Source: Diadema setosum | Lineage: Eukaryota; Echinodermata; Echinoidea; Diadematoida; Diadematidae | Assembly (NCBI GenBank): GCA_033980235.1 | Contig: CM067077.1 | Coordinates: 2,345,972 to 2,409,971 of the forward strand | Direction of reading: 5' to 3' | DNA: 64,000 bases | Shown here: piece by piece, positions 1 to 11,976 of the stretch | Position numbering within the stretch: the first letter of the stretch is position 1 | Layout: each line of letters opens with the position of its first letter | Position numbers and translations under genes: made by a program | The notes under the pieces: generated by a model | Database searches by the model: none | What the model was told of the DNA's origin: nothing | Seen by the model: the letters and a program-made list of their open reading frames with translations, nothing else

Positions 1-1048
1 TGCTTTAAAGTATTTTGTATTCTTCATACTCCTTATTTACTTCATCCTCTCTGTCTGTCTGTCCGTTTACAAGATATCTATACTATGGATGTACGCATGT
101 ATCTCTCATGCACTTTTGATTTAGGGGAAGGGGAATAGATATTCACCCATTCATCAAGACAAAGCATTAACAATCTCTAATGGCTACTAAACTTGATATT
201 CTTCTCAAATCAAAGAGAAAATTGAGGCTACACTGAAATCTTCAACATGAGCAAAATGATGTCGATTTTCAGCTATATACAGTAGCACGCAATAAACATA
301 AAACCCTATCAAGCATATTAAACTGGACCACCCCACCCTCACTCCCCTATCATGGAAACAAAAGTACTCTTGTGACACGTGGCTTATCATCAATGAACCC
401 AACAGTCAGCATTACACTGTCATAGTAATCACTGTAGCTTGAGCTTGATTGGCTGAACACTAGCCCAGTGCTACCGCTTGTCAAGCACTACAAAAAAGCC
501 TCAGACACCATAGAGTTATTTCCTGTCTGGACAAGCCACAAAAGAGCTGTATAGTGAACTAGGGCAAGGGATTATTGATGAAAGGAAGTTAAGCCTGGCT
601 GTCATTGCTTATGTCTATATATACAGTAGTAACACATCATAATGCAACTTTTTGTCTTTTCAGTTTCCAGGATTACTTCTTTCTACTCCAGCCATTTTGG
701 TTTACACTGTGTATCTATAAGTACATTATATTAGTTTTGAAATTAGAATGTGTGATTAATTGGGATTTACATTGTATTTCCAATTCATAATCTATTTCCT
801 TCTCTATTTTGTTCACCAATTTACCTTCATTATTTTTTTTCATTTATTTATCATTTTTCCTATTAATTTGGGCTGTGAAATATATAAAAGTGTTTATAGT
901 ATCTATCATCCTTCACAGAAAGCATGAATTATATTGATTATGACTTAATAGGGTGACATCTCGGTACATGTAGCTACAAGGTGTACAGATCTATGTACTT
1001 GAGCATTTCTCTGATACACAATGCAGGGTGGACAGGGTGGAAACATAC
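1..1048. other. Intron 2 of the PLOD gene, no further exon recognised
   Basis: AT-rich sequence downstream (on the minus strand) of the exon 2 donor. I found no second PLOD-like exon, RNA gene or clear mobile element in it. Short open frames here are not conserved-looking. Confidence 0.5.
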
Positions 1049-4000
1049 CTTGACAGTGATGCCAAACTGCTCGGCTGACTCCATATATCTCTTGTATCCA
1101 TCAGTCTCATCTGTTGCCACGGTGACGACTAGGAGATCACCAAATTCACCTTGCAAGTAAAATAGAAACAAACAAGTCTGACAAACATAAAATTAGCTTT
1201 GAGTCTGGTATCTAAAAACATATAAGCAAACCCCCCCCCCCCCCCCCAAAAAAAAAAAAAAAAAAAAAAATGGCTGTTTGTCAACTTTATCAGGCTTTAA
1301 AGGGACTGTACAGTACTGGTTGAGGAGGGGATTCATGTTTTGAACATTCCTAAAGTGAGATAATGAAAAGCCTCTTATGAAATATGACAGAGCATGTAAT
1401 TTTAAGAAGGATTCAACATTTATTTGATGAAAATTGGTTTTCAAATGGTTGAGATATCCAAAAAAGTGCTAATAATGAAAGGCGACATGCCACAACTTTA
1501 TCAGGATCTCTTTGTTTCACCTTGTTTTTGGATATCTAAGCCATTTCAAAACCGATTTTCATCGAATAAACTTTTGATACCCCTTTAATAGAATTGCATG
1601 CTCTTTGACATCTCATAGAGTGATTTCTGAATATCTCGCAAAACATTAAAAGCTAAATCCTCACCTCGACCAGAACTGTACATGTACACACCCTTTAACA
1701 AGGTTGTGTAGATAACACTGATTTTTTTGAATATTTTTGCTTGCCATATGTTCCTGTGCGTGATGTCTTGATTCCGCGGAATTAAAAACACGCAAAACTC
1801 TTCTTACTCAGCCAAACGCGAAAAATTAGCCGCGCGAAAATATCCACTTTTACAGTATATATGGATAGTGCAAATAAATGCACATGGGCAATTCCACGCC
1901 AAAGTGGACATGACATCTAAAATTTCAAATTCATATTTCCTACGCAATTTTGGTATCAAATGAAAGCTTAAAGTTGGAATTTTATGAATTTGAGTAAAAA
2001 TTCTTAGTTTTATAACATATTCGGGGTCAATTTTTCAATTGTTTAACTAACCTTATTAATTTTCAAAAATGCATAAATTATAATAGAAATGTAGCATGGC
2101 CTGTATGCAATATTTGAGAAATAAATGTTATGAATTGTTATATTTAGAACTTAGTAAATATGAAAGAAACAGTTCATTTAATATTTTTACGGTTTCCATG
2201 ATTTGTTACGCTTCAGTGACTTCCTAAAGGTGACCTTGTATTTTGTCCTTCCGTTACCACAAAAAGAGGTCTTTTTAATATTTTATCAAAAATAGTAATA
2301 TACACCTAAAAACCATAAAATTTTCAGTGTAAAGCAAGTTTAGGTAGGCCTATAACTTGGCACCCATCCATCCACGAAACCCCTCCTCTTTGAATAATTA
2401 TGAATAAATTAAAAATGTCCTTCCGTTACCGAAGCTAGTAACGGAAGGACAAAGTTGTGGTAACTGAAGGACTTAGAGTCTGTTTTTAGCCATTTAAATG
2501 TCCCTAAGATGAGAACACAAATGAGTCAGAACCTACTCTAAGTACCCTTGACTAAATTCAAATAACAAATGAAGCCACACCTCTTTCCTGAATGCAAGTC
2601 AACCCAAAATTGGCTCAATTTTGTAATTTTGTGTACAAACCCTAAGGGAAATAGTGCTCTTTCATAAAACTCATAAAAATCTGATAATTTTTTTTTTTGT
2701 TTTGATCACTTTGATTACTTGACTTTTGCCTAACTACGTTTAAAAAGTGGTCTGTGACAATTTTCTTTGGAAAAAAAAAAACCAAACAACAAAAAGAAAA
2801 AAAACAAGGAAATACAAAAAATTCAAGAAACTATAAAAGATAAAAGAATTGAGATTGATTTTGCAATTTTTTGACACTACATTTGTTTAATACCTCAAAA
2901 TGAAGATCCACACCAAAAAATGTCTGTAAATTGCTTCACATTAGTATTCTATGGGATAAAATGTAATTTATTAAATGTAATTTATTGAATGAATTTGCAT
3001 AATCAATTAATATGTATAATTAGGAATTAGCAGTATTTTAAACAATCTAACTATGGTCTCGTGTAGATTACTCTCCAGGGTGATGTGTGCAGATTTTAAT
3101 CATGATTTATATTGCAAACAGTGTAAGAGATCGGGGGGGGGGGGGGGGGGGGCCTGGGGATATGCCCCCAAGACACCCTCCCCCACACACTCACACACTG
3201 TGAAATGGGTCCACAAGATTTGGCTATTTGGGGGATTAAGCAAAAGAAAGAAAAAATATCACAGTGGACTACAAGGATTAACATTAAAGTTGGAAATAAC
3301 ATCCTTCACTGTATGCACACAAAGCTCTTTGTCCTTCCGTTACAACACATTAATGAAAACAATGTGCTGTACTATAATTAAAAAACCAGGTGACATGTTT
3401 CAAAGTTGAATACATAAAAGTAAAGCTAAAACTATTTGGATCAAACTGTACACCTGCCACATATGAACAAAATTATTAACCTTAGAGAGGTTTAATAAAA
3501 ACTAACCATAATCCATCTTCCCCATACACTTTACACAGACAATCTGCATGTCCTTCCGTTACTGTCCTTCCGTTACCAAACACACAAGGATATTATGTGG
3601 TCTAATTAAAAAATAAGTAAACATATTTGAAAGTCAAATATATTCCATTATAGCTAAAACTATGGCAATTAAACTGTATACTAACAAATTAAAATAGCTC
3701 CATAAACTTCACAGAGTTTTGATAAAAACTAATTTGCCTGAAAACCCATGTCCATTTTGATGTCCTTCCGTTACCGACCTCATTAATATGCATACATGTA
3801 TTTCATTACTCTTTAGCAGGTTTGACAAAAATTTTGGTGGAAATTATAGTCTTTGGCTCTGGTAATACATCTCTATAGTTTGAAATGCTGTATCCATCAA
3901 ACTTTTCTTAGAGTACTTTTTTAAACTGTGAAAATTCTGTCTGAATGTCCTTCCGTTACCGTGGAATTGCCCACATGCCAATTTATCAGTTTTGTGTTGG

Positions 4001-6432
4001 TGTTGTTGCTAATTAATGAAAGTTGCTCCTTGAAATTGTAATACATTGCACAGTTAAGCTCTTCTCTGTGTTCATTTTAGTCAATAATGGCTTAAAAGTT
4101 GCATTACTTAAAAGTAGGGCCTAACGTTACATGAAATTATAAAATATTAAAAACTCAGTGAACTCCTCTATGAAAGTGGATGAATCTAAAGAAAATTCAA
4201 CATGCATTTTTTCACTTTTCTATCATTTCAAAGTTTCATCTTTTCTGAAAAGTACAAATTCCTTTGACTTGTCACTATTAAAAACATTTACATTTGTACG
4301 CAAAGGGTTAGGGTATATATACTAATAGCAATCTCCCTGCTTTCGATTCTGAAAGAGGTAGACTCTAAACTTAGAGCATAGAGGTCTAGGCCTACTACAA
4401 AGTACTAGTATAGTAAGGGTACTAGGTCTCGCGCAGGGACGTAATGATCGCGCATAGCGTAACTGCGTATAGCAAGCGATATTACGCGTAGGACTAAGCG
4501 CAAAATTTGCCGATACGCCCATGGAATAAACATACCTGACTTACCGCTCAACATGAGAAGGAAGCAGGTAAGAAATTTTGATTTCCAACAAATTTTCCAC
4601 TAAATTTCCAATTTTTTACCTTGTAATTTACCTACCTTACCTTAAAATCTGTTCTAAGTGACTAAGGATGTTGTAGCCTAGACGTGTCGTCTCGCTTGTC
4701 TCGTTCGTAGTCGATAGAATTCGTAATTTGTTCGATCGATCGTGTACCACGTGACGTCATCATACACAAGAACAATGTATGCTTCCAGCTACGCTGAAAT
4801 ACTGTTAATAAAATGTTGTTTTAAGTCAAATTTTAACACAACGATTATAATATTACAAAGGAATAAATATTTCAGTCTATCGAAGTTGAAGTGTGATTTC
4901 AATTTGAATTTGCTTGTGATTTTTTGCGCTAACTTGTGATATATTTGTGACAGGGGAGGGCCATAGTGATACTGAAGAAAAATTAGATGAGAGTGTGACA
5001 AATGGGTGACGAAAATGAGAGGGTGACGAATGGGTAAGCACACACACAAACACACACACACACAAAATATATGTTCATATTTTACTTTTTTCCATTTTAT
5101 ATTACGTGTATATTATTGGTTAAAGTGATTAGAAATATTGTAAGAAAATGAAAATCATTAACGATTATGAACATATCAATGATAAAAATAATGATAATAA
5201 GAATGATAAAATGATGGTGGTGGAAGTGATAATAATAATAATGAAAATGATAATGATGACGATGATTTTTTTTCCATAATCTTTTATTGATTCCATATTC
5301 AATACAGTTTCATGATAAATCAAATCACATGTATCATAGAATCCACGATTCAACAAAACACGATTATAATGAAATCAAACCAAGCTGTACTTTCAGCAGA
5401 AACAGTGCATTCGTAAAGAATATACAATGCACCGAAAAAAAAAAACATACACTGCTTTCTTACTTTCATTAAAATCAAATGGAGCTGTCCTTTTAGCTTG
5501 ACATTGCATTCATAAGAAAAAAAAAAGAATATTTATATTAAATGGAGCTGTACTTTCAGCATAACAGTGCTTCATAAAAAAAAGAAAAAAAAAAGATGAT
5601 GATTATGATGATCGATGATGGTGGTGGTGATAATAGTAATAATGATAATAATAATAATAACAATAATAATACTGCTGTTGCTTAACAGGGACAAATTTAA
5701 TATCAAGTGAAAAATATTCTACGAAAGCCGGAGCACGTTACAGCCACAGAGGGGCAGACACTTTCACGCATGAAACTACAGAGGGCAGCTGCGCGATCTT
5801 TACATACCCCTAGAAATTGAACGCATAAAAAAAAGTCCGACATACAAACGGCGACAGCGCACTACTCCGTCATCGTATCATCAGGAGATTTTGGGAGGTG
5901 ATTTTTCTGCATTTTCGTGATATTCATTGAGAAATTCAGGTACGATTATGGAATAACTTCTATTATAACAGCATTTCAAATTTTCGTGCGCGATATCTAG
6001 ACCCCTCAACCATACAACTTACAAGTAACGTAAGTCATTTGCATCGGAGTGTCACTGACAAGTCAAAGAAAATTATGCGTGGCCTTGTAAGGCCCTACTT
6101 TTCATTTTAAAAATTATACTCTCTCTCTTTAAATTCTTTGTAAAGCCGCTCAGAGTCATACTATAATGCTCATTTCTGCAATTGAGGTGCTGTGCATGTG
6201 GAATCAATGGCCCTGTGAGCTGAGTGTGACTGTACGGTCTCCAGTTCAGAGTGTTGATGTCAAAATCATATTCGAAGATCTGCTGGCTGCGTAACTATAC
6301 CAACTGGATATCGGGAAGATGAAAAGGCTGCTTACCTCCTCTGTCTGACTTCGAAGTCGCGAAGTTCAGAAGTGCAAGAAAAGCGGTAAAGATGACAACT
6401 GAAGCTCTGGCTACGTGGCATTTCCTCGCCAT
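1049..6432 (-). CDS. PLOD: Procollagen-lysine 2-oxoglutarate 5-dioxygenase (lysyl hydroxylase), 5' two coding exons, partial
   Basis: Lysyl hydroxylases modify collagen lysines in the endoplasmic reticulum using Fe(II) and 2-oxoglutarate. Exon 1 (6432..6336) starts at an ATG in good context (AAAATGG; another in-frame ATG lies at 6441) and encodes a signal peptide with a hydrophobic core (VVIFTAFLALL), ending in phase 1 at a GTAAGC donor. Exon 2 (1149..1049) follows an AG acceptor, and the split glycine codon joins in frame to give SDRGGEFGDLLVVTVATDET and then DGYKRYMESAEQFGITVK before a GTATGT donor. The LLVVTVATxETxGYxRxxxSAExF pattern is the start of the N-terminal glycosyltransferase-like domain of PLOD1-3. 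The remaining exons, including the dioxygenase domain, lie beyond the left edge. Intron 1 is 5.2 kb and carries two mobile elements. Which vertebrate PLOD it matches best cannot be told from 66 residues. Confidence 0.85.
1301..1694. mobile_element. Palindromic TTAA-flanked MITE, copy M1
   Basis: A 394-bp element starting AGGGACTGTACAG and ending in CCCT, flanked by TTAA at 1297-1300 and 1695-1698. The two halves are long imperfect inverted repeats: GATGAAAATTGGTTT near 1425 mirrors AACCGATTTTCATC near 1550, and GATATCCAAAA mirrors TTTTGGATATC. TTAA duplications are the hallmark of piggyBac- and Kolobok-type transposases, so this is a non-autonomous derivative. Copies M2-M6 occur elsewhere in the window. 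Confidence 0.8.
1887..3971. mobile_element. Non-autonomous DNA element with 12-bp terminal inverted repeats and repeated 14-mer motif
   Basis: The ends are GGCAATTCCACG (1887-1898) and its reverse complement CGTGGAATTGCC (3960-3971). Both are flanked by the direct 6-mer CACATG (1881-1886 and 3972-3977), read as the target duplication; part of that 6-mer could instead belong to the termini. Inside, GTCCTTCCGTTAC(C) recurs at 2245, 2417, 3331, 3550, 3564, 3762 and 3947, with an inverted copy at 2438-2450 and a degenerate one near 2458-2473. No transposase reading frame is visible. Repeated motifs of this kind usually bind a transposase. The superfamily is not recognised. It lies in PLOD intron 1. 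Confidence 0.75.
5165..5670. repeat. GAT/AAT-rich cryptic microsatellites around a three-fold degenerate tandem unit
   Basis: Two stretches of (GAT/AAT)n-like sequence (about 5165-5275 and 5595-5670) flank three degenerate copies of a unit of roughly 70-100 bp containing AGCTGTACTTTCAGC, near 5382, 5482 and 5549. It lies in PLOD intron 1 and has no coding potential. Confidence 0.5.
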
Positions 6433-7131
6433 TTTTGGCATCCGATTCTCAACCAACTCGTACCGAGAGGTAGGTGCAGGTGCGTGTGACACCGGGTGGC
6501 AGGGTCACTGTGGGTCAGCTTCGAGAGAGAGGGCAGTTACCCAGCCCCAGACCTTTTCCTGGCTTTAGGCCCTTCCTTTCGCTCGATTGTGATGGATGAC
6601 GCATACACTTCTCAGATTGTAGCCGACCTAACACTACTGTAACAGTTTGGGCAGTTTGACCATAGCACCGAGATGAGGCGGGGCGGTGACAACAAAAAAA
6701 CATGCCACAAGTGATGGAGTGATTTTTACAGCTGCTAGCGAAAACTTTAGTCAGCAAACACTACTATCGGTCTGCCAGTAGTAGCATGCCTCGTACATAA
6801 TAACGATCGAGTAGAGGTACAGTTTAGGTACAGGTACGTGTACGTACTACGCGTGCGTGCGGATATGTCGGTGGTCGGTACGGCCGGCGGGCCTGTGATG
6901 ACGGCGGCGTACATCAAGCCAGTGGCAGCGCTGCTCTCGTGCGTGATCTACACAATGGTGGTGACATCGAGGAAAACAGCGTTCGCGAGTTTGTCTGTGT
7001 GGACAGTCTTCACAGATATAAACACGTCTGTGACAGTCTTCCGCTGCATGCAAACCGCAGCTCTGCTGCTGCTGTTTTGGCTACGCAATCATGTTCAGGA
7101 TACGTCACAGGGTGGCGCTAAACGATTCTGA
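6433..7131. promoter_or_regulatory. PLOD: CpG-rich upstream region of PLOD (putative promoter)
   Basis: Sequence upstream of the PLOD start is richer in GC and CpG than the surrounding DNA, especially 6780-7130 (for example GTACGTACTACGCGTGCGTGCG). This is consistent with a broad promoter, but no TATA box or start site can be fixed. A 97-codon open frame on the plus strand (6838-7131) crosses it. That frame shows no recognisable domain and is best explained by base composition. Confidence 0.35.
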
Positions 7132-7455
7132 ATGTCCTGACTACTCGTATTTTTTGTGACCGTGCATCACAAAACCAACAAAAAGACGCCCGCACTGATT
7201 TTGTGTTAGGACTGAAAACAAGTGAAATGGGTCACCCAAGCCAATTAAGTGTTTTTTTTTTATATATTTTCTGAGAGATCATGTCTTCTTCTATATTATG
7301 CTAAAGTTCGGGATCATAAAACGAACAGGAACTTGTGTTTTCAGTGGTTTTCTCGAACACTCTTTGGTGGAATAGTGTGATTAGTTGTTTCTCACAGATC
7401 GAGTACTCTTTCATTTCTTAAAAATACCCTGTCTGTACTCTTCATTTTCAACCCC

Positions 7456-7857
7456 AGGGACTGTAGGCCTACAGTTCTGGGTGTGGTAAGGATTTAGCTT
7501 TAACGTTTTGCAAGATATTCAGAAATCACTCTATGAGAATTGAGATGTCAAAGAGCGTGCAATTCTAAGGGATATCAAAAGTTTATTTGATGAAAATAGG
7601 TTTTGAAGTGGCCGAGATAGCAAAAACAAGGTGAAACAAAGAGATCGCAATAAAAGTCGTGGCCTGTCGCCTTTTATTATCACTTTTTTTATATACCTCA
7701 GCCATTTGAAAACCAATTTTCATCAAATAAATGTTGAGACCGTTCTGAAGCAAATAATTTTCACAAAATAGATATATAATGTACTTTTAAATGAATCCCA
7801 CAAGAATTGGAACAAACATCCCCAGCATTTCCACTGATCAGTTACTAGCCATCCCCT
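7456..7857. mobile_element. Chimeric TTAA MITE: left part of family 1 (M2) joined to the right arm of family 2
   Basis: From 7456 (AGGGACTGTAGG) to about 7737 the sequence matches the M1/M4 type MITE. At GAGACCGTTCTGAAG it switches to the right arm of the other palindromic family seen intact at 34869-35221, ending CCATCCCCT at 7857 followed by TTAA (7858-7861). The left boundary lacks TTAA. Confidence 0.65.
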
Positions 7858-8001
7858 TTAACTTAGGGCCTACATTGTTTAATCTTCCTGTTAAAGCTAA
7901 ACAAGCAGTCTATGATACGTATCAGTCGGTCATTTTTATTTTTTAGAAATAAAGAGGATAAAGATAAATGCTTTATCTGATGTGCCTTTATGGCTACAAT
8001 T

Positions 8002-8242
8002 GAAGAGTTTGTTTGCAAAAACCGATAAGTCCATTTTTGAAGATTTTGAAGTACGGTCTCTGTCATAAAGTACAAAATAATACCTTTTAAATGATATATT
8101 GGTCACTACAGGTACATTTTTAAAGTTATGGTCAAAAGAAGCAAAAATTTTCTTATTATTCTCTTTATTTTTCTTGACCTTTAATCGCAAATATCTCCAT
8201 TTGGCAAATATGGACTTATCGGTTTTTGCGAACAAACTCTTC
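8002..8242. mobile_element. Palindromic MITE family P2, uninterrupted copy
   Basis: A 241-bp element with GAAGAGTTTGTTTGC at the left end and its near-perfect complement GCGAACAAACTCTTC at the right, flanked by AATT on both sides. The repeats extend through CCGATAAGTCCA. The same element occurs at 40609-41242 with a 383-bp insertion; here the corresponding TTAA (8087-8090) is empty. Confidence 0.7.
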
Positions 8243-8758
8243 AATTTCATGTATGTGTTTGTGCATGGGGATATGTGTATATAAAAACTTCGTATATTAA
8301 ATTTCATCTCCTATTGGTTCACTATAACTAACTGTCGTCAGGTGTCAGAGGTAAAACGTAGTACCTAGGTAAGGTAAAACGTAGTACCTAGGTACTACGT
8401 CATTCTAAACTAAACATTAATCAGTCAAAATATTGTATATATCTTCGAGGTCAATTCTTAAGATACACGAGGTCTTCATTAACGCTGCACTTTTTGACAA
8501 ATTGCTACACAATATCAACATCAGGCATTTATCATTCTCGTCATCGACATTCTGTTACCTACTCGAGTTACTACGGTTTGTAACATGATACATCTCTCTC
8601 ATGTTTCTCTTCCTCCTTTATAATAATTATACATTGTAACATGGGATAGAGAGATACTCTATAAAGCAGAAGCCTCTTCAATGCCAAATTCATAACAAAT
8701 TCTTTAATTGGCAGTAAATCTTAGAAGATTAACGTCATTTCTCTGTCAAATTAGCATT

Positions 8759-8759
8759 C

Positions 8760-8813
<54 letters not shown>

Positions 8814-8912
8814 CATTATTATTATTATTTTTTTATTATTATCATTATTATGTTCAAGTTCAAGTTAAACTTTATTTTATTTAGATTATTATCATCATTA
8901 TCATTATATGCT
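8759..8912. repeat. (ATT)n microsatellite and related AT-rich tract
   Basis: An almost uninterrupted ATT repeat from about 8759 to 8850 followed by degenerate ATT/ATC units. Confidence 0.85.
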
Positions 8913-10268
8913 GTTGTTGTACCAACAGTAAATTTAACCGGTTCCATCCACTCTTTCTCCGATACAAGTGGTGCAGCAAAATTAAGATGCCAAGAATATC
9001 GAAAAGACATGGTAATCATTTCCGAATAGCTATCGAATTCTCTTTATTGATAGGACACATCATGAGTCACTTAGCCTGGTCGCAGTGACAGGTCACACCA
9101 CTCTCCCAAAGTCTCCGAGATGTACATGTAAATTCTAGCATCTTTGATATACAATATGTACACAACACATCCGCTACCGTAAGTCCATGCTGGTGGGTTT
9201 ACGAGTAAGAGGGCGAATAAGGCGATTTAACATCTGCTGTATGATCAAAGTTAAGTTCATTTTTTTTCCAACAAATTAAACACTCTTTTGCAACAGAAAA
9301 TATGAACAGAGTATACAACAACAGCGAAACATGATGATAATGGAACTTTGTAATGAATAATCAAAGTCAAGTGAACAATAATGTACGAAAATAATTGAGG
9401 GACCTATTACACTGAATTTATGTTTGTGCGATATCACAGTACTAAAGATATCCATAACTATGTATGGTTCCCTTTTCACAATTTCAATAATGATTATAAC
9501 GTTCTTAACGTTTCCCTCACTGCTCTCTCCCCCATTTCTTTTTTTTTCTCTCTCTCTCTTTAGTTCTTTACAATCTCCTACGAAGACCAGTTATTACACA
9601 ATAGACACATTCAAGCCGCCATTTTTCTTGTTTGATGAGAACAAATCAGTTTTCAAAACGTGAGAATTGACAGGAGGTAGTTTACATAATACGTCCATCA
9701 AAATGCCGGGTTTGTGAACAAGAAACTCGCCAGTTTCGTATCTGAATCAAGAAAGCGTCATTTATGATTTTCTCGGCCTTAGGATACCTTCTATCAAGAT
9801 AAAGATTCTAGTGTATGGTGGCGGGTCACACCTGTATGCTTATAAGAGGATCATTCAGTAAACACGATAACATCGATGGATAACATGACTGTGTAGAACG
9901 TAGATCATTCATTCATTCATTTATTAATCATTCATGCTTTCATTTGTTCATACACCGTATTTCTAGCATGTGTGATACACGTAACTGTTAACTTTTATGA
10001 GACCCCGCAGAGAATCATTAATCAACCATAACTTCAATCAAATAAAAGATCTCTGCAGTACGGTGAGGTTATTATATTAAACAAATAATTATATTGCTGA
10101 TCATTAGGAGACATTAACAAATATATAAACAAGAACATAATATTGCGGCAATAGTATACTCTTCCCCTATATTTTGATTACCAATGGTATCCATTTATTT
10201 GAATTGACCACAAATATTTTAATGTTCACAACTCCGTCATTTCTGGAAATTTGTGATTATTCTTTTTT
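8913..10268. other. Intergenic DNA between PLOD and gene A
   Basis: No gene-like frame with splice sites and no RNA gene was recognised. The stretch contains simple ATTC/ATTT repeats around 9905-9950. It ends at the likely polyadenylation region of gene A. Confidence 0.4.
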
Positions 10269-10274
10269 TTTATT
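10269..10274 (-). terminator. Candidate polyadenylation signal (AATAAA) of gene A
   Basis: TTTATT on the plus strand, i.e. AATAAA on the coding strand, about 130 bp past the stop codon. A second AATAAA lies at 10194-10199. Confidence 0.45.
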
Positions 10275-10403
10275 GCCTGAATATCTTTTAAAAAGATTTC
10301 ACCTGACACTGAAGTACAGTCTGCTACCATTATGTCCATACCAAACTACAGGAACAAACACTAACATAATAACGGCAAATTACAACATAGTCTTCAGTAT
10401 ACG

Positions 10404-11428
10404 TCATTTCAGTTCTTGCTTCCTGACGCAATTATACAAAGCCGCGAGCAGTGCGTCAGTTCGAGGATCACCCTTCAGAAAGAAAGGGGATATCGTAGTA
10501 CTGACGAAGGCGAATCCGAGCTGATGAGTGGGGTCAGCATAACCCATTTGACCACCAACCCCCGGGTGACCGTACATCATCTCGCCCTCCTGTAATATCG
10601 GGAAGTATAATCAAAACTGTCTATTCCGAAGAATTGTAACAGAGTTGGTATTTGTATACATGTAGCTCTATTAATCTTATGGAAATGGGTGATCCGGCCG
10701 GGTCATCCCACGATACCGGGACCCACAAGTCACACAGCCCATCAGTTCGACATTGAAAAAAAAAAGGCCCGTAAGTCATACAACCCATCACGAGCCATAC
10801 AGCCCATGAGTTCGACACTAGGCAAATCAGTCCCACGATATTGAGTTCGACACCCCATACAAAACCACGATCTTTGTCCATGGTTTAAACCATCGACAAA
10901 AAAAATTGTACCCCCTTCGTGAATTTGAGCCATTGTGTCGGTCTCGTGAGCTTTGTGCTTAGTGTCGAACTCGGCTGTATGACTCGTGGACTGTATGGCT
11001 CGTGGGTGTCGGTCTCGTGATGTGCACCCGGAGATCCTTAAGTGCGTGCAGCTTTAGCGGTCAACCAATCAGGGAACTATCATCAGGACATGACTGACTG
11101 AGGAGAGTCTGGATAGATATTCTTTGTTCTTCGAGTGTAACACCCTCTTCTGAGTACAGTGAAAGAGTGTGATTAGAAGAACAGAGCTTCTTGTAATGAC
11201 CAAGTTCGGCTTCAAGGAACTTCGACAAAATCTTATCTTTCATAATGTACATGCGTATAACACTTATACTGCTTGTTGTATACGATTGTGACATATGCAC
11301 CCAACTGAAGGGCTTGTGTATGACTAGGGAAAACACTTCTATGTGGTTGTTATAGGTAATTACTGCAGTAATGGAAAATCAGTGACACAACTGGGAATGA
11401 CACTAGATGTTAATTTGAAGTAAGTTTG

Positions 11429-11469
<41 letters not shown>

Positions 11470-11933
11470 CTCCTGACTGCTTAATCACATCTGACACTAC
11501 TGTCAACGACAGAAGAATAATTTGCATGGATGTAGAGTTATTGTACAGAAAAAGAAAGTATAATAGTAGATAACCCACCACAGCTTCATTTGCCATGAAT
11601 CCAAGATTGAAGGCGATAGGAACTCCTAGAGTTTCATCCAGACTTGGTTTATCGCTTTTCATGAGATTTTCTACAACTTGCCTCGAGAGGAGGGTCCTGT
11701 TGGTTTGAGGGTCAGTACCGCCCATCGCTAGGATGCCATATAGCTGCAGAGGATGAGACAGAATCCAATAAAGTTGGGTTTATCATTACAACAACTACAG
11801 AAGTTGACGCCCCATTTAGGCAACTCTGTGAACAATTATTGAGAGGCACACGTAGTGACAAAATATAGGATGATCTTTATTGTTGAGTCAATGAAAAACT
11901 TCTTTAAAGATAATAATAATAATAATAATAATG

Positions 11934-11976
<43 letters not shown>

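Noticed and set aside
6838..7131. 97-codon plus-strand open frame upstream of PLOD
   Set aside because: It lies in CpG-rich promoter-like DNA, has no recognisable domain, and other frames are open there too; composition explains it.
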